This document shows, piece by piece, positions 1 through 9,244 of a DNA stretch of 16,268 nucleotides. Under the pieces are notes generated by a model. That model had not been told where the DNA came from. It was given only the letters and a program-made list of their open reading frames with translations, and searched no databases. Location: positions 1 through 16,268 of the forward strand of contig JACGCN010000146.1 of assembly GCA_014905825.1 (NCBI GenBank), in the 5' to 3' direction. A program made the translations under genes and the position numbers. This DNA is from Lyophyllum atratum. Taxonomy: Eukaryota > Basidiomycota > Agaricomycetes > Agaricales > Lyophyllaceae. Numbering within the stretch: position 1 is the stretch's first letter; every line of letters starts with the position of its first letter.

Positions 1-48
1 AGGGGTGTCATCATTGAATATGTGGACTGTGGAAGAGTGTGGAAGCCA

Positions 49-524
49 TTACTCTGGGGGTGCAAATCCGTTGATTCTATCGATCATAAGATACGTGGCA
101 ATCTGGTTATCCAACGAGGCATCATCCGTTAGCTCCTCTCGCTTCATCCAAGGCTCTCGAGTGTGGCGATAAATGATGAGAGGAAGTTTGATGACCTTGG
201 AAACCGAAGGGCTTTCTCCAAAACTGTGAATAGGATGATTGGCACGAATTTCGACCCGTTGGAAGAGCGCGCGGTCGCGGCGATCGCGATTACAGTTGAT
301 CGTTATACCATGCACCAACTCTGGAATACAGTCGGGCTTGTGGTCTCTCCAATCCTCATTTTGGCACTCTACAGACTGCGCCAAGTCAAAAAGTGAGTGA
401 GAGTGAGATGCGCAAGATTTTTCAGAGAAGGCCGGCCACGTACACAGTATGCAGTGTCCCGGCAACGGGAGCAGAGTTTGGTGGCGTCAGCCTTGTTGCA
501 CTTTGCGCATACCCTATCCGACAT
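49..524 (-). CDS. MYND-type zinc-finger protein, two exons, probably truncated
   Basis: Exon 1 is 444-524 and exon 2 is 49-375, joined across a 68-nt intron (376-443, GTACGT..CAG). Together they give 135 residues. The first 44 residues form a MYND finger: CAKC, CSRC, then YC split by the intron from SVECQ, then DWRDHKPDC. This is the Cys/His pattern of MYND domains, which bind two zinc ions and usually mediate protein-protein contacts. The rest contains blocks I recall from uncharacterised Agaricomycete MYND proteins (INCNRDRRD, REPW, LTDDASLDNQIATYLMID, NGFAPPE). The start ATG at 524 was chosen because the first zinc-binding pair follows directly. The frame ends at a TAA (49-51), but the codons after it (WLPHSSTVHIFNDDTP) look like the expected continuation up to the window edge, so the stop may be premature. 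The partner or substrate is unknown. Confidence 0.8.
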
Positions 525-530
525 GTTGCT

Positions 531-558
531 GTAGCAGTAGCAGTAGCAGTAGTAGTAA
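531..558. repeat. GTAGCA-type microsatellite in the MYND gene leader
   Basis: About three hexamers of GTAGCA are followed by GTA triplets. The tract lies about 6 bases upstream of the MYND gene ATG, so on the minus strand the transcript leader would carry a run of CTACTG/CTA triplets close to the start codon. The repeat is short and imperfect, and no function is evident. Confidence 0.7.
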
Positions 559-1083
559 GAGTCGTATAACTATAAGAGATGTCCCTCAACTCGGTCGGTG
601 ACGTAGAAGTTGAAATTCAAAGACAACGTAAAAAATATGTGTCAACAGCCCGCATGCCGAACTCGGATGTCCTCTGCGGACCGCCTTTCGAGGATGGAGG
701 TAAGATTACCTTGGTTTTGTGCATGGGTAAGAGTCTGTCTGATCTTTATATTCGCGATCGTGAGAGAGCCCTTGGATATAAGCATGTCCTTGCAAATGTT
801 ATCCTCCAAGGAACGATGCGGGATTCCTGAGAGCGGCAGGCGGACTCGGATGAGCTTGCGTCCTGGACCTCACAGGCGGTAGAAGCACGTAATCTAGTTG
901 AATAGCAAGACCCCACCTGGATGAGGATTGAGTGCCTTTATCCTCAATCGAAATTAAAGGTTCTGAATTTCTTGCACCAAGCCTTCGAGATATGGCAAGG
1001 ACTCAGAGCTTCCTGGACATTCAGGAACTGTAGCCGAGAACAGATACCATTATATGAGTAAGGCTCCGCTGCATCCAGATTGG
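559..1083. other. Intergenic stretch, no supported gene
   Basis: This stretch lies between the start of the MYND gene and the stop of the P450, both on the minus strand. It should hold the MYND promoter and the P450 3' end. Two overlapping plus-strand reading frames of 83 and 90 codons exist, but neither resembles a known protein or shows a plausible exon structure. I see no clear promoter box. Confidence 0.5.
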
Positions 1084-3226
1084 TTATGCGTGGTTCAAAT
1101 TGAAGCTAGTAATCATCCGAGGTATCCGCATGATGATAAGAGACTTTGCTTGCTCGTTTCGAGGACGTATTCGGCATTGGAACGGATTCGGTTGGCTTGC
1201 AGGAGGATTCACTTTGGATGAACATTGACTCAGAGATGTGACTAGCGCATACCTGGTGATGCCACTCGTGACTGAGAGCTCGGGAGTAATTTCCATGCCA
1301 TCCTTTCCAACGGCTTTAGAGATGGTAAATGTTGCGAGAATGGATACCATAGCTATCCAAAGACTGGCGTCTGCGAGATGGAATCCTGGGCACATCCTAA
1401 TCCGCGAGAGAACCACAACAGTTATCGCTGTTCGACGTGGTCCAAGAGTAGATCATACGTACCTACGACCAAAGCCAAATGGGCCGCTGGGGTACGGCTC
1501 GCCATTTCCCTCTGGCTTAGGGAGGTAACGAGAGGGATTAAAGCTATGTGGATCACGGTAGATCTTCTCGTCTAGAGTCATACCTCTACGCAGGGAAATG
1601 AGCTAGTTTTCATTGCATTGTCAATGTTTACGTACCTCGTATTTGCGATTATGACTGATCCTTTAGGAATGAACATCCCCCGATAGATGTCATCTTCTAG
1701 GGAACGATGGGGAACACCTAATCGATGTTGTACAGTTCGGTGGCCCGAAAAAATACGAGTAGTAGCTCACCTAACGGAGAAGAGCTGTTCCATCTATCGA
1801 CAGCGTGTTTAAGTACTTAACGTATTGTGGGTGCGAAGAGGTGATCACCTCATGCTTTCTTGCAATACACACTCGACGTATGGTAACAAGCTCCTGTCAC
1901 CGAAATCGGGAAGGCGTCCAGACCCTACAATTTCATCAATCTCTTTCTGAGCCCTTTTTGCGCTTCAGGGTTGCTAAGCATGGCGAAAATGAAAAAGGAC
2001 AGATTAGACCAAGTCTGCTTCAAAAGTAAGTCTGCGTACGATGTTGGACAAAAAGGGATGGCTGTACCGTATCCGCCCCGGCACAATACATGACGCCCAT
2101 CGCACCCTTGATATCCGAGACGGTATCGGGGCCGTCAGGGCCTGCGAGATCCAAAGTCTCCAATTTATGGGATAAAAATGAAGGCTTCGCCGTGCCATCT
2201 GCCTACAGATGTCACTTATCAGCAGATTCAGCCATATTGGACGAGGGCAGAGCTTACCATACTCTTTCGGACCTCCGTGTAAGGATATTCGTGAAGAGCT
2301 TCAATTGCAGCTTTATTTTCGCGCGCGAAAGTCGCGTAGTAGGTTCCTGGAAACCAGGATGGTAGATATTGGACTACGCATCGTGTGAGCAGAATACGTG
2401 GTAAATTCATGGTAATAAGGGACGGACGGATTGGGAAGATGTCCACGGGAGTATTTCCCGGGGAGCCAGCATTACTAATTGCGTGGCTGGCGCCTTGGAG
2501 GATGGAAATGTAAGGATCATCATCAGAATCTACTCGATGTCCAGCTCCAACTCTCATAACGATCGACGTTGCAAATCTGCTCGGTTTGGTCAGCGACGAC
2601 CTTTATATGCAATGTCCGCGAACCTTGACAGAAAGTCCTCCCGGCGCCCTTCATCTGACAAGAGGTTTTGGAGGAGAACTCGAGCTTCCCTGATCTGGAT
2701 GGGCTGGTATCCTAGGCATTGCTTCCGATTCAGATAATCTTGGACCATTTTCCGGTGTTTCTGGAAGACCTTGCCATACCGCATGAGGACGAGCGATCTA
2801 ACCCAACCCATGCTACAGAATGACAGCTAATTAGCTCCAGTCAGTGATAGATAAACGGATGACGGACAGTTCCAAGACTACAAATGGAGGTCTGTCGCTA
2901 TAGTTTGCACTCCTCTTGTCAAGCAGATCAACGGCAGCCTCTACACTGTTCAGAACAATGATCGGTTTTCCGAGGACATGCAGATACATAACATCGCCTA
3001 TTTTCACAATGAGGGGCGGATCGTGTAGATGTACTAGAGATTGAACGTACCATATATTTTGCCCAATTCGTAGAAGAAACTTCCTTGGTTATAGCTTGGA
3101 ATGAGTCGCAGGTGTCCGATGAGGATCCGCGGGCGGCCCTGGAGGAAACGGACTATCTCTCTGGCGGGATAGTTTCGACCACAGATAGAAAAAAGCTCCA
3201 CTACACAGAATAAGCACAAGATACAT
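1084..3226 (-). CDS. Cytochrome P450 monooxygenase, 12 exons, two frameshifts
   Basis: Exons by eye: 3051-3226, 2868-2997, 2624-2812, 2428-2576, 2258-2373, 2068-2202, 1849-2014, 1771-1793, 1636-1717, 1463-1585, 1253-1396, 1084-1195. All introns are 47-66 nt with GT..AG ends. The product is about 515 residues, normal for a microsomal P450. It opens with a hydrophobic N-terminal anchor (MYLVLILCSGAFFYLW), then the proline hinge FPPGPPADP. It continues with the I-helix oxygen-binding motif AGADT (about residue 295), the K-helix ExxR as ESMR (about 352), FNPSRYL, and the heme loop FGFGRRMCPG, whose cysteine (about 433) ligates the heme iron and is split by an intron. It resembles the Agaricomycete P450s often annotated as O-methylsterigmatocystin oxidoreductase-like. 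The substrate cannot be told. The frame is broken near 3118-3126 (after PPADP) and near 1952-1958 (after NPEAQK); all other exons join in phase. It is either sequence error or a very young pseudogene. Confidence 0.92.
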
Positions 3227-4486
3227 TCTGGGCGATACGTATACACACCTACAAGTGGCCGCGCGACTTTTGAGTAGCGCGGTAGCCGACCGCCACGCAT
3301 CAGAATCGTAAAGAACCTTAGCTTTACCTGAGCCCACGACAGACAGGGGCAATCGATCTCCTATAGATAGAAAGGAATCCAGCTGACGCAGTAAATCTTC
3401 TTCCTTCCATAGTCCGGCATACTGATGAGACCTGCTGACGAAGAGGTTCGGGCACAGGCAACAGTGTGGATGACAAGGGTTTCTGAACAGAAGCGTTGGA
3501 AAAGAATTAGTCCTAGCCCTCCATACGCCATGCATGGAAGTTGCTATCGGGAATGAATATCAGCCGACGCGGGGAAATCGGTTCAAGGAGGTATGAGGTT
3601 CTTGCAACGTACCTCCGCTTGACCATACTCCGAACTAGCAGACATGACACAATAACGAGGTGTACTGATGTGGTCTTTACTCATCCTGCACTGTTTCCTG
3701 AAAGCCCTAAGAAGTATAGACGGCTTGAGCATGGTCGAATTAATAGGTCCGCAGAAAAAATGAATACTTAGAGACAATAGCAATGGATCATCCATCTCGG
3801 CTTCCTGGACTCCAGTAGCCGACGTGAAAGAGAGCAAGAAATAAAAGGAAATACTGTCACAAGGGCGTCAATATCAAAGCAAGGTTTGTTCGAGCCTTTC
3901 GGTGGTCGCCCTATGGTGTTCACACTCTCGATTCACTGGAAAAGAGGCTCAGAATTCCCTCAAAGGGTGAACTGCTCAGTGAAGTGTTGAGGAAGCGGTC
4001 TAAGATGTAAACAACGTTGAGCCGCATCTCAAACTTACAACCGCGGCGTAGCTTCAGCCGCGGGTTTTTTTCGGCTCCGCTGCCTGAATTTGTCAACTCA
4101 CCGGCCCGGACGCAGACTTGCTCCGAACCTACATACCCCGATCCCGACCCCGTTCTGCCAACTGACCAAACTGTAAGTTGTAACTTCCGCATCGGTTATG
4201 TTCTATGTACATCACAGCGCCTAGTCAGCAGATATACGAACGTTGACACCCGCAAGTACGCCGCAATCGCAAAAGAACCCAACAGATCCTCTGATTTACC
4301 CTCTTCCTGTGGGGCCAAGATTTCAAGATAAGAAACGAAAATTTAGGGCACATAGGTTACTTACCATGTTCATGATATTCATGTGTACTTTTGTCTTTAT
4401 GTTTGGCGGTTACTACTCGCCTGTCAACACATCAACAACCAGACTCTAGCCAAGAAAAGCACAAAGTATACTAACTTTGAAACGAA
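3227..4486. other. Stretch without a recognisable gene
   Basis: This stretch lies between the P450 start and the last recognisable block of the DIS3 relic. Reading frames of 70-148 codons occur on both strands, but none matches a family I know or continues through plausible introns. The minus-strand frame at 3583-3837 and the part of the 3089-3535 frame upstream of the P450 ATG look like chance frames. The P450 promoter should lie at its left end. Faint remains of the DIS3 C-terminal S1 domain may extend from 4486 to about 4370, but I could not align them with confidence. A hairpin at 4041-4071 is listed separately. Confidence 0.5.
4041..4071 (+). other. Perfect 7-bp GC hairpin followed by a T run
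   Basis: The arms CCGCGGC (4041-4047) and GCCGCGG (4057-4063) are perfectly complementary around a 9-nt loop. They are followed by G and seven T (4065-4071). In bacteria this would be called an intrinsic terminator. In a basidiomycete nuclear genome, RNA polymerase III stops at T runs, but no tRNA-like or other Pol III gene is visible just upstream, so the function is unknown and it may be chance. Confidence 0.45.
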
Positions 4487-7433
4487 CCATTGCTGAAAGT
4501 TCGGATGACGAACGCCTCCTGCTTAACCTAACCCTTCTGCCTCTCATTACGATTCTGCAGCGCCATGCAACATGAAATTCGACACACGCACGTCCCGCAA
4601 TCTAGGCCGTCCGATGCCGGGGATTCATCACATCAAGAACCTGCTCAACGTGGGAGTTCGAATGCAGCGTAGCATGCAGTGGCGTATACCCAATGGCAGC
4701 GGAACATCCAGGGGCGATAGTGGCGTAAGCTTGGACCAAGTCATTGGAGTCCACATGGGAAGATATGTACCCTCCTTACGTCTGATTGGGCTGGTGAAGC
4801 GCGTGGACATGGGGTTCGCGAGTACACAGTGACCAAAGGTGTGTCGCCCGACGCCGGAGAGGAAGTATTCTGCATGTAACATGCACCGTTGCGCCACGAT
4901 GCGGACAAGGGTAAGGAATGCTGGCTCATGAGCGTCCTAGAAAGGAATTGAACACGTCAGATGACCCCTAGGAAAGCGAGGCGACACGTACAATGCATTT
5001 CTGCTATGAGATGTTCAACGTAAGGTGGCAGGGAGCACAAGTTGGTGCCGAGAAGGCTCGGAAGCATATCAATCGTTTATCGATGAGGTAGACAGCGGAG
5101 CCTCTCAAAGCTTCCTCGCTATCCATGGGGTTGTCTAGGAGTACGGAGTGTGATACATCTGCGATACGTCTGCGATATCCGAGTAATATCGTCAATGATG
5201 TACCACAATGAGTATACAGTGAATACTCACGGACGCCTGCTTCAATATTACCGTTGGGGAGATACCATGCATGCATGGCATCGTCAATGTCTTAGCAGCC
5301 TATGAGATACACCTACGTCAGATTATGGTCACAGATAGGGCTGATCTAACACGTACTAGGGGGTTTCGATGCTGCAGATGATCAGACCTTAATCTCCATG
5401 CGATCCCTTCAATCCCGGCTGTTATCGCCCTTTGGAGGCACCACCCACTGTTTGCCCTCTCCTGGTAAGCAGTGCACGATGGCCTTCACGAACGGCCGAT
5501 AGGCGACCTCAAACTACAGCAGCAAACGTTCTTGCTCCACCTCCTTACTCTCAACCTTCCTAAGGGCGGAGCCGAAGGGACCTTCCAGGTACCGGGGTGA
5601 CATCCCATCTGTCGCTTGTCCCCAGGATCTTCTGTCCGATGAGACTGGGTGCTTTCCTGGTGCGCAGGAGGATGCATGGGAGGAGACGTCAGACGGGCGT
5701 TCCGAAGACCGTTTGGTGCAGAGAAGTGTGGTATCGATCTGGTCAGCGGCGTGCTATCAAAGTGACAAGCACAGCTGTAGGGCGGAAGTTTTTTAAGAGC
5801 GGGTGGGAAGATGTAAGGAAGAACACTACTTACGCCCGCCAATCACGCTTGAGGACGCCCACTATCCGTCATGCCTCTTGTTTCCGACATGCGTCTGACA
5901 ATTTCTGATAGTAGAACCTGCTATTCGCGCCGGGGTACCTGGTCTTCCTGCTCTTCATCGCCCTCATCACCCCAATGAGCGAGGTCATCATTCTTCAGCG
6001 TAGCTTTAGACAGGCATGAGGAACCTTAAAATTGTTAACGGGACGAGGGTACTCACAGTCAGGATCCACGTCTTCATCGGCAGGCGTCTTCCATTCTTTT
6101 ACATCAGACAAGTTCAAGACTACAACATCGCCGTGGACAGTTCGGTCCATGTTTTGTTCATGGCCGATCAGGAGCACCGGCTTCGTGAAAGCCGGGACCG
6201 AGATAATCGCCTCTGACCCACGCTGTCAGACCAACGCCGCTGAACTCAAGAGGAGAACGTACCTCTAGATAGTTGCATGGCTTAGCATTGAAGTGCCCTT
6301 TGTGCAGCTTGCCAGCTTTCACCCCAGCGGGACAGGTCGCGATTGAAACGTACTAGGCTTGACAGTCAGCTCCTGGCCTAGCTCGGTCAATCAGAGCTGA
6401 ACAGAGCGCCTGCCGAACAGTTGTAGCCGCTGTCAGTTCGATGTTACTTGTGCCATCAGCTTCAAGCAGGTCAAGGAGCTACGTCGGCTGGTCATCCCCT
6501 CCACTCAACATATTTGCGCACTGCAGCATCGTCAGAAAACTTCTCAGGTCGACCCCCCGGGCACACACCTGAGATGCTGGAGATGCCCGCCTTAGCTGCT
6601 TCCTGTCGGTTGTCCGCGTCCTTGGTTAGAAGAACGACACCGGAAAGCTTGAGGGCGCATGGCTGCGTTACAGCATGGGATGCCGCGTTATGTGAATGTG
6701 GTTGTTGTACCATGCCGTCGCTTTCCGTATTCCTGTGCCACGTGTGGGTACGCGTCGTGCATTTATAGACAGGTACGCGATGTGGGCGTCGTGGCGATCA
6801 TTCGGCGTTTCCCCTTCCTCTCGTGTAATGGCAGTTTCCTTGTGTGTAAGCTAAGTATGACGCCTCATCCAAGTTAATGAAATGACGCACGAGCATATTA
6901 ATCATAAAACAGGTCAAGAACACCCATCTCCGCTTGTCGTCCATTCTGGTCAAGGCACTGAGCCGGCTGTTCCGCAGAAGCAATCGGCGCCGCAGTTCTT
7001 CGATGACGGTTTGCAGTAGGCTTATTGGCGGCGTGAAAGGTTTGAGTCCACGAGGTCCATCTGTACTCGCACGTCAGTCAATCATGAAATTCGACCGAAC
7101 TTCGCGCGACACACCTCGACAGGAACACGATCGTATACGGTAGATTTAAATGCATGTCAGTAGAGCAGACGATGTCCCTTGTCCCCTGCCATGGCCGAGA
7201 ACCTCGTCAGATCCCAGGCACCGTTGTTACACCCCAGATTCCACTCTCGACGTTGTCCCATAGGTGCCTTTCACTACTAACTGTGTTCCTGTCACTGTTC
7301 GTTTATGACTGACCACATGACCAGTTGCGTACCTTTATGTATTGACTTTTTCTCCTACTCTCTGTTTGAAGAACTTCGGCTGCGTGACCACGGCTTCCGT
7401 TCACGCTCGCTTTCGAATCGTAACTCCCACCAT
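4487..7433 (-). pseudogene. DIS3: Decayed DIS3/RRP44 exosome ribonuclease copy
   Basis: DIS3 is the catalytic subunit of the RNA exosome, with an endonuclease PIN domain, cold-shock domains, a 3'-5' exonuclease RNB domain and an S1 domain. Its blocks appear here in correct order on the minus strand. N-terminus: ERHLWDNVESGIWG (about 7230-7270), matching RERYLRDDV..GI. PIN: FTPPISLLQTVIEEL (about 7000-7045), TPNDRHD, IRKATAWYNNHI and GVVLLTKDADNRQEAAKAG (about 6600-6655). Linker: AGVKAGKLHKGHFNAKP (about 6285-6335). Cold-shock region: ISVPAFTKPVLLIGHE, RTVHGDVVVL, EWKTPADED (about 6060-6210) and VGVLKRDWRA (about 5830-5862). [23 protein letters not shown] (about 5232-5291), [19 protein letters not shown] (about 5010-5068), RCMLHAEYFLSGVG, STRFTSPIRR and AAIGYTPLHATLHS, ending at AFVIRTFSNG. 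Several introns of normal size survive (for example 7277-7332, 7061-7114, 4937-4991). Damage includes stops inside conserved blocks (5292-5294, 4602-4604), many frameshifts, and loss of roughly 170-190 residues of the RNB core. It cannot encode a working enzyme; the start at 7433 is tentative. Confidence 0.9.
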
Positions 7434-9244
7434 ACCAACGACTTAAACGCTGAGAAACCTATGTGGGTCGTCTGTACCTGGAAGTGAATCCAGAGTATTG
7501 CCAAGTGACTTGAAGTAGGCCTGTCCATCTTGGATCAACTCACAGGGACTCGCGCATCAAAGACTGCATTACCTTTATTCCACGGGAAAGAGTTATTGCA
7601 GGTGTATGACGAGTCCGCCGACCACAGTGAGTGAGAGAGACCTTGGTAGAGGTAGGAGGCAAGGCGCGGACGCTCGTCGCTGGCATCATGGTCGTCGTCG
7701 TCGTCGTCAATGACCATACTTGATCACATGATATATTTTGAATTGACCAACAACTTCGAACTTCAACAACTCGAAGAACAACTTAAACATCGTTCCTGGC
7801 CAGCACAACCTCCACCACAGGTGACCCTGGAGACCCCGTTTGTTATGACTTCCCAGCACTCATAGGACCCACCATCAGGTTCTCCGATGCCTCGGCGAAG
7901 GCGACGGCCTCAATAGACGCTTGGTCAAGTCTTGATTGTTATTGGCCCTGCATACTGTGGCTTATGCTCCTGTGGCGTGGCACAAGGTTCTATATACCTT
8001 CTGATATGCCCTCATGCTAACGTTCCTGTATGTCTGCAGACACGTCGGAATGAGGTGAAGTCCCAAGCCTCCACTTGTTTAGCAAACCGCCAAGGTAAAA
8101 TTCTCGCGCGCCCGACGTACACTCGATAGTGTTTTCGTGGCCTCACCGGACTTCCGCCAGCAGATGCAAATCGTGTTCGGGCCTTTTATAGAGGTCCCAT
8201 ATTAGCCAAGAAGTCTCGAAAGGTCGTCTGATCATCGATATGTCGGACGAGCGTTATCACGGACTTGTCACCTTGGTACTGGTAGTGCCTTGATCATCCG
8301 GTTCCTCTGCGATCTCTTGGCAATTTCACGACCTCGATAGTTCAATATCGACCTCGAGAACTCCAGAGAGCGTTCAACTCCAAAGTCGTGAATACAAAAG
8401 TGGTCCTGAATTCTACTTCGACTCGGCGTCGGTAATGTTCCTCGTTATTTATATGCACCACGTTCACAGATTCTGAGTCCTGACTACTCTGAGGCCCACG
8501 TGCCAGAGGCTCACCCTTGTCCCTGCAGGTCCACCGTCCGACCGCTAACCGCTCGAGGCGACCGAGGGCGACGGTCGCGTACGTGCCTGTTGTAGCCTGT
8601 GGTGCACACAGGCAAGTTATCGGCTATTACCGCTCTGCTCCTGACTTCATGACTACGTTGAATACCAAACTAGAGATCCGGTAGGTGGTTACGTCTTGAA
8701 TTCGAGACTTCTCAATATGAGGGTGCATTCACCAAAGCGTCCACATTCCATTGCGAAAAAGGGTCAACAAAAAACTGGAATACACATGCATAAGGACAAG
8801 GATCTCCATTCTCTCCATTTCCTCAAATTTCGCCGGGCTTCAAGTTGTCACCGGAATTTCCCTTGAAGGAAGACTTCGCCAACGTGATATCACCTGCCTA
8901 ATCAGGAAAAATGAGGAAAGATCAGGACAGATCAAAACGTGTCCAGGAAAAACCTAATCTAATCAGCCCTTTCCGAGGCACGTCGCTCTTACCGGAGATG
9001 CGACAAAACCAAAACGCCGGCCAAACGCCCCAAGGCCTGGGTCTCGGCACCCAATATATCCGCCACCATCAACCTCGCTATTCGCCGGGATGAGATTCAT
9101 AGATTCCTTTATGAGGGTAGCCTGTGCACAGGGACACAGGATCGCTCAGGAGCCCTTCGAAGTCTTTAAGACGCTGGAAACTTGCCGTATGCTTCCCTTG
9201 CGCACCGCCGACATCGACCACATCCTATTCTAAGCTATTCAACG
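7434..9244. other. Long, mostly non-coding stretch between divergent genes
   Basis: The DIS3 relic points left and the DUF6534 gene points right, so both 5' regions should lie here. No protein family is recognisable. A 45-codon plus-strand frame at 7728-7865 contains a glutamine/glutamate-rich start and a proline-rich middle, without known homologues. A minus-strand segment at about 7479-7542 reads as a plausible peptide (LIQDGQAYFKSLGNTLDSLP) and might be an exon of an unknown gene upstream of, or overlapping, the DIS3 5' end. From 7870 to 9244 I see only short unconnected frames and no confident promoter element. Confidence 0.45.
7691..7708. repeat. (GTC)6 trinucleotide run
   Basis: Six perfect GTC units. 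On the minus strand they read as GAC codons in a 60-codon frame beginning at 7717, giving a short aspartate run after MVI. Whether that frame is translated is unknown. Confidence 0.8.

Noticed and set aside
3089..3535. A 148-codon frame read as a single minus-strand protein
   Set aside because: Only its last 45 codons contain the P450 anchor and hinge; the P450 more likely starts at 3226, and the upstream part has no resemblance to P450 N-termini.
4521..4533. TTAACCTAACCCTT, resembling telomere repeats
   Set aside because: Only about one and a half units; too short to be an interstitial telomere array.
5486..5908. Two overlapping reading frames of over 100 codons on opposite strands
   Set aside because: Both cover the DIS3 relic. 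The family blocks in this stretch lie in a different minus-strand frame and are broken, so neither long frame is a gene.
6448..6768. 106-codon plus-strand frame
   Set aside because: Antisense to the DIS3 PIN blocks, including the conserved VVLLTKDADNRQ segment on the minus strand.
8558..8578. GCGACC/GGTCGC inverted repeat
   Set aside because: A 6-bp stem with a 9-nt loop and no T run is expected by chance at this base composition.
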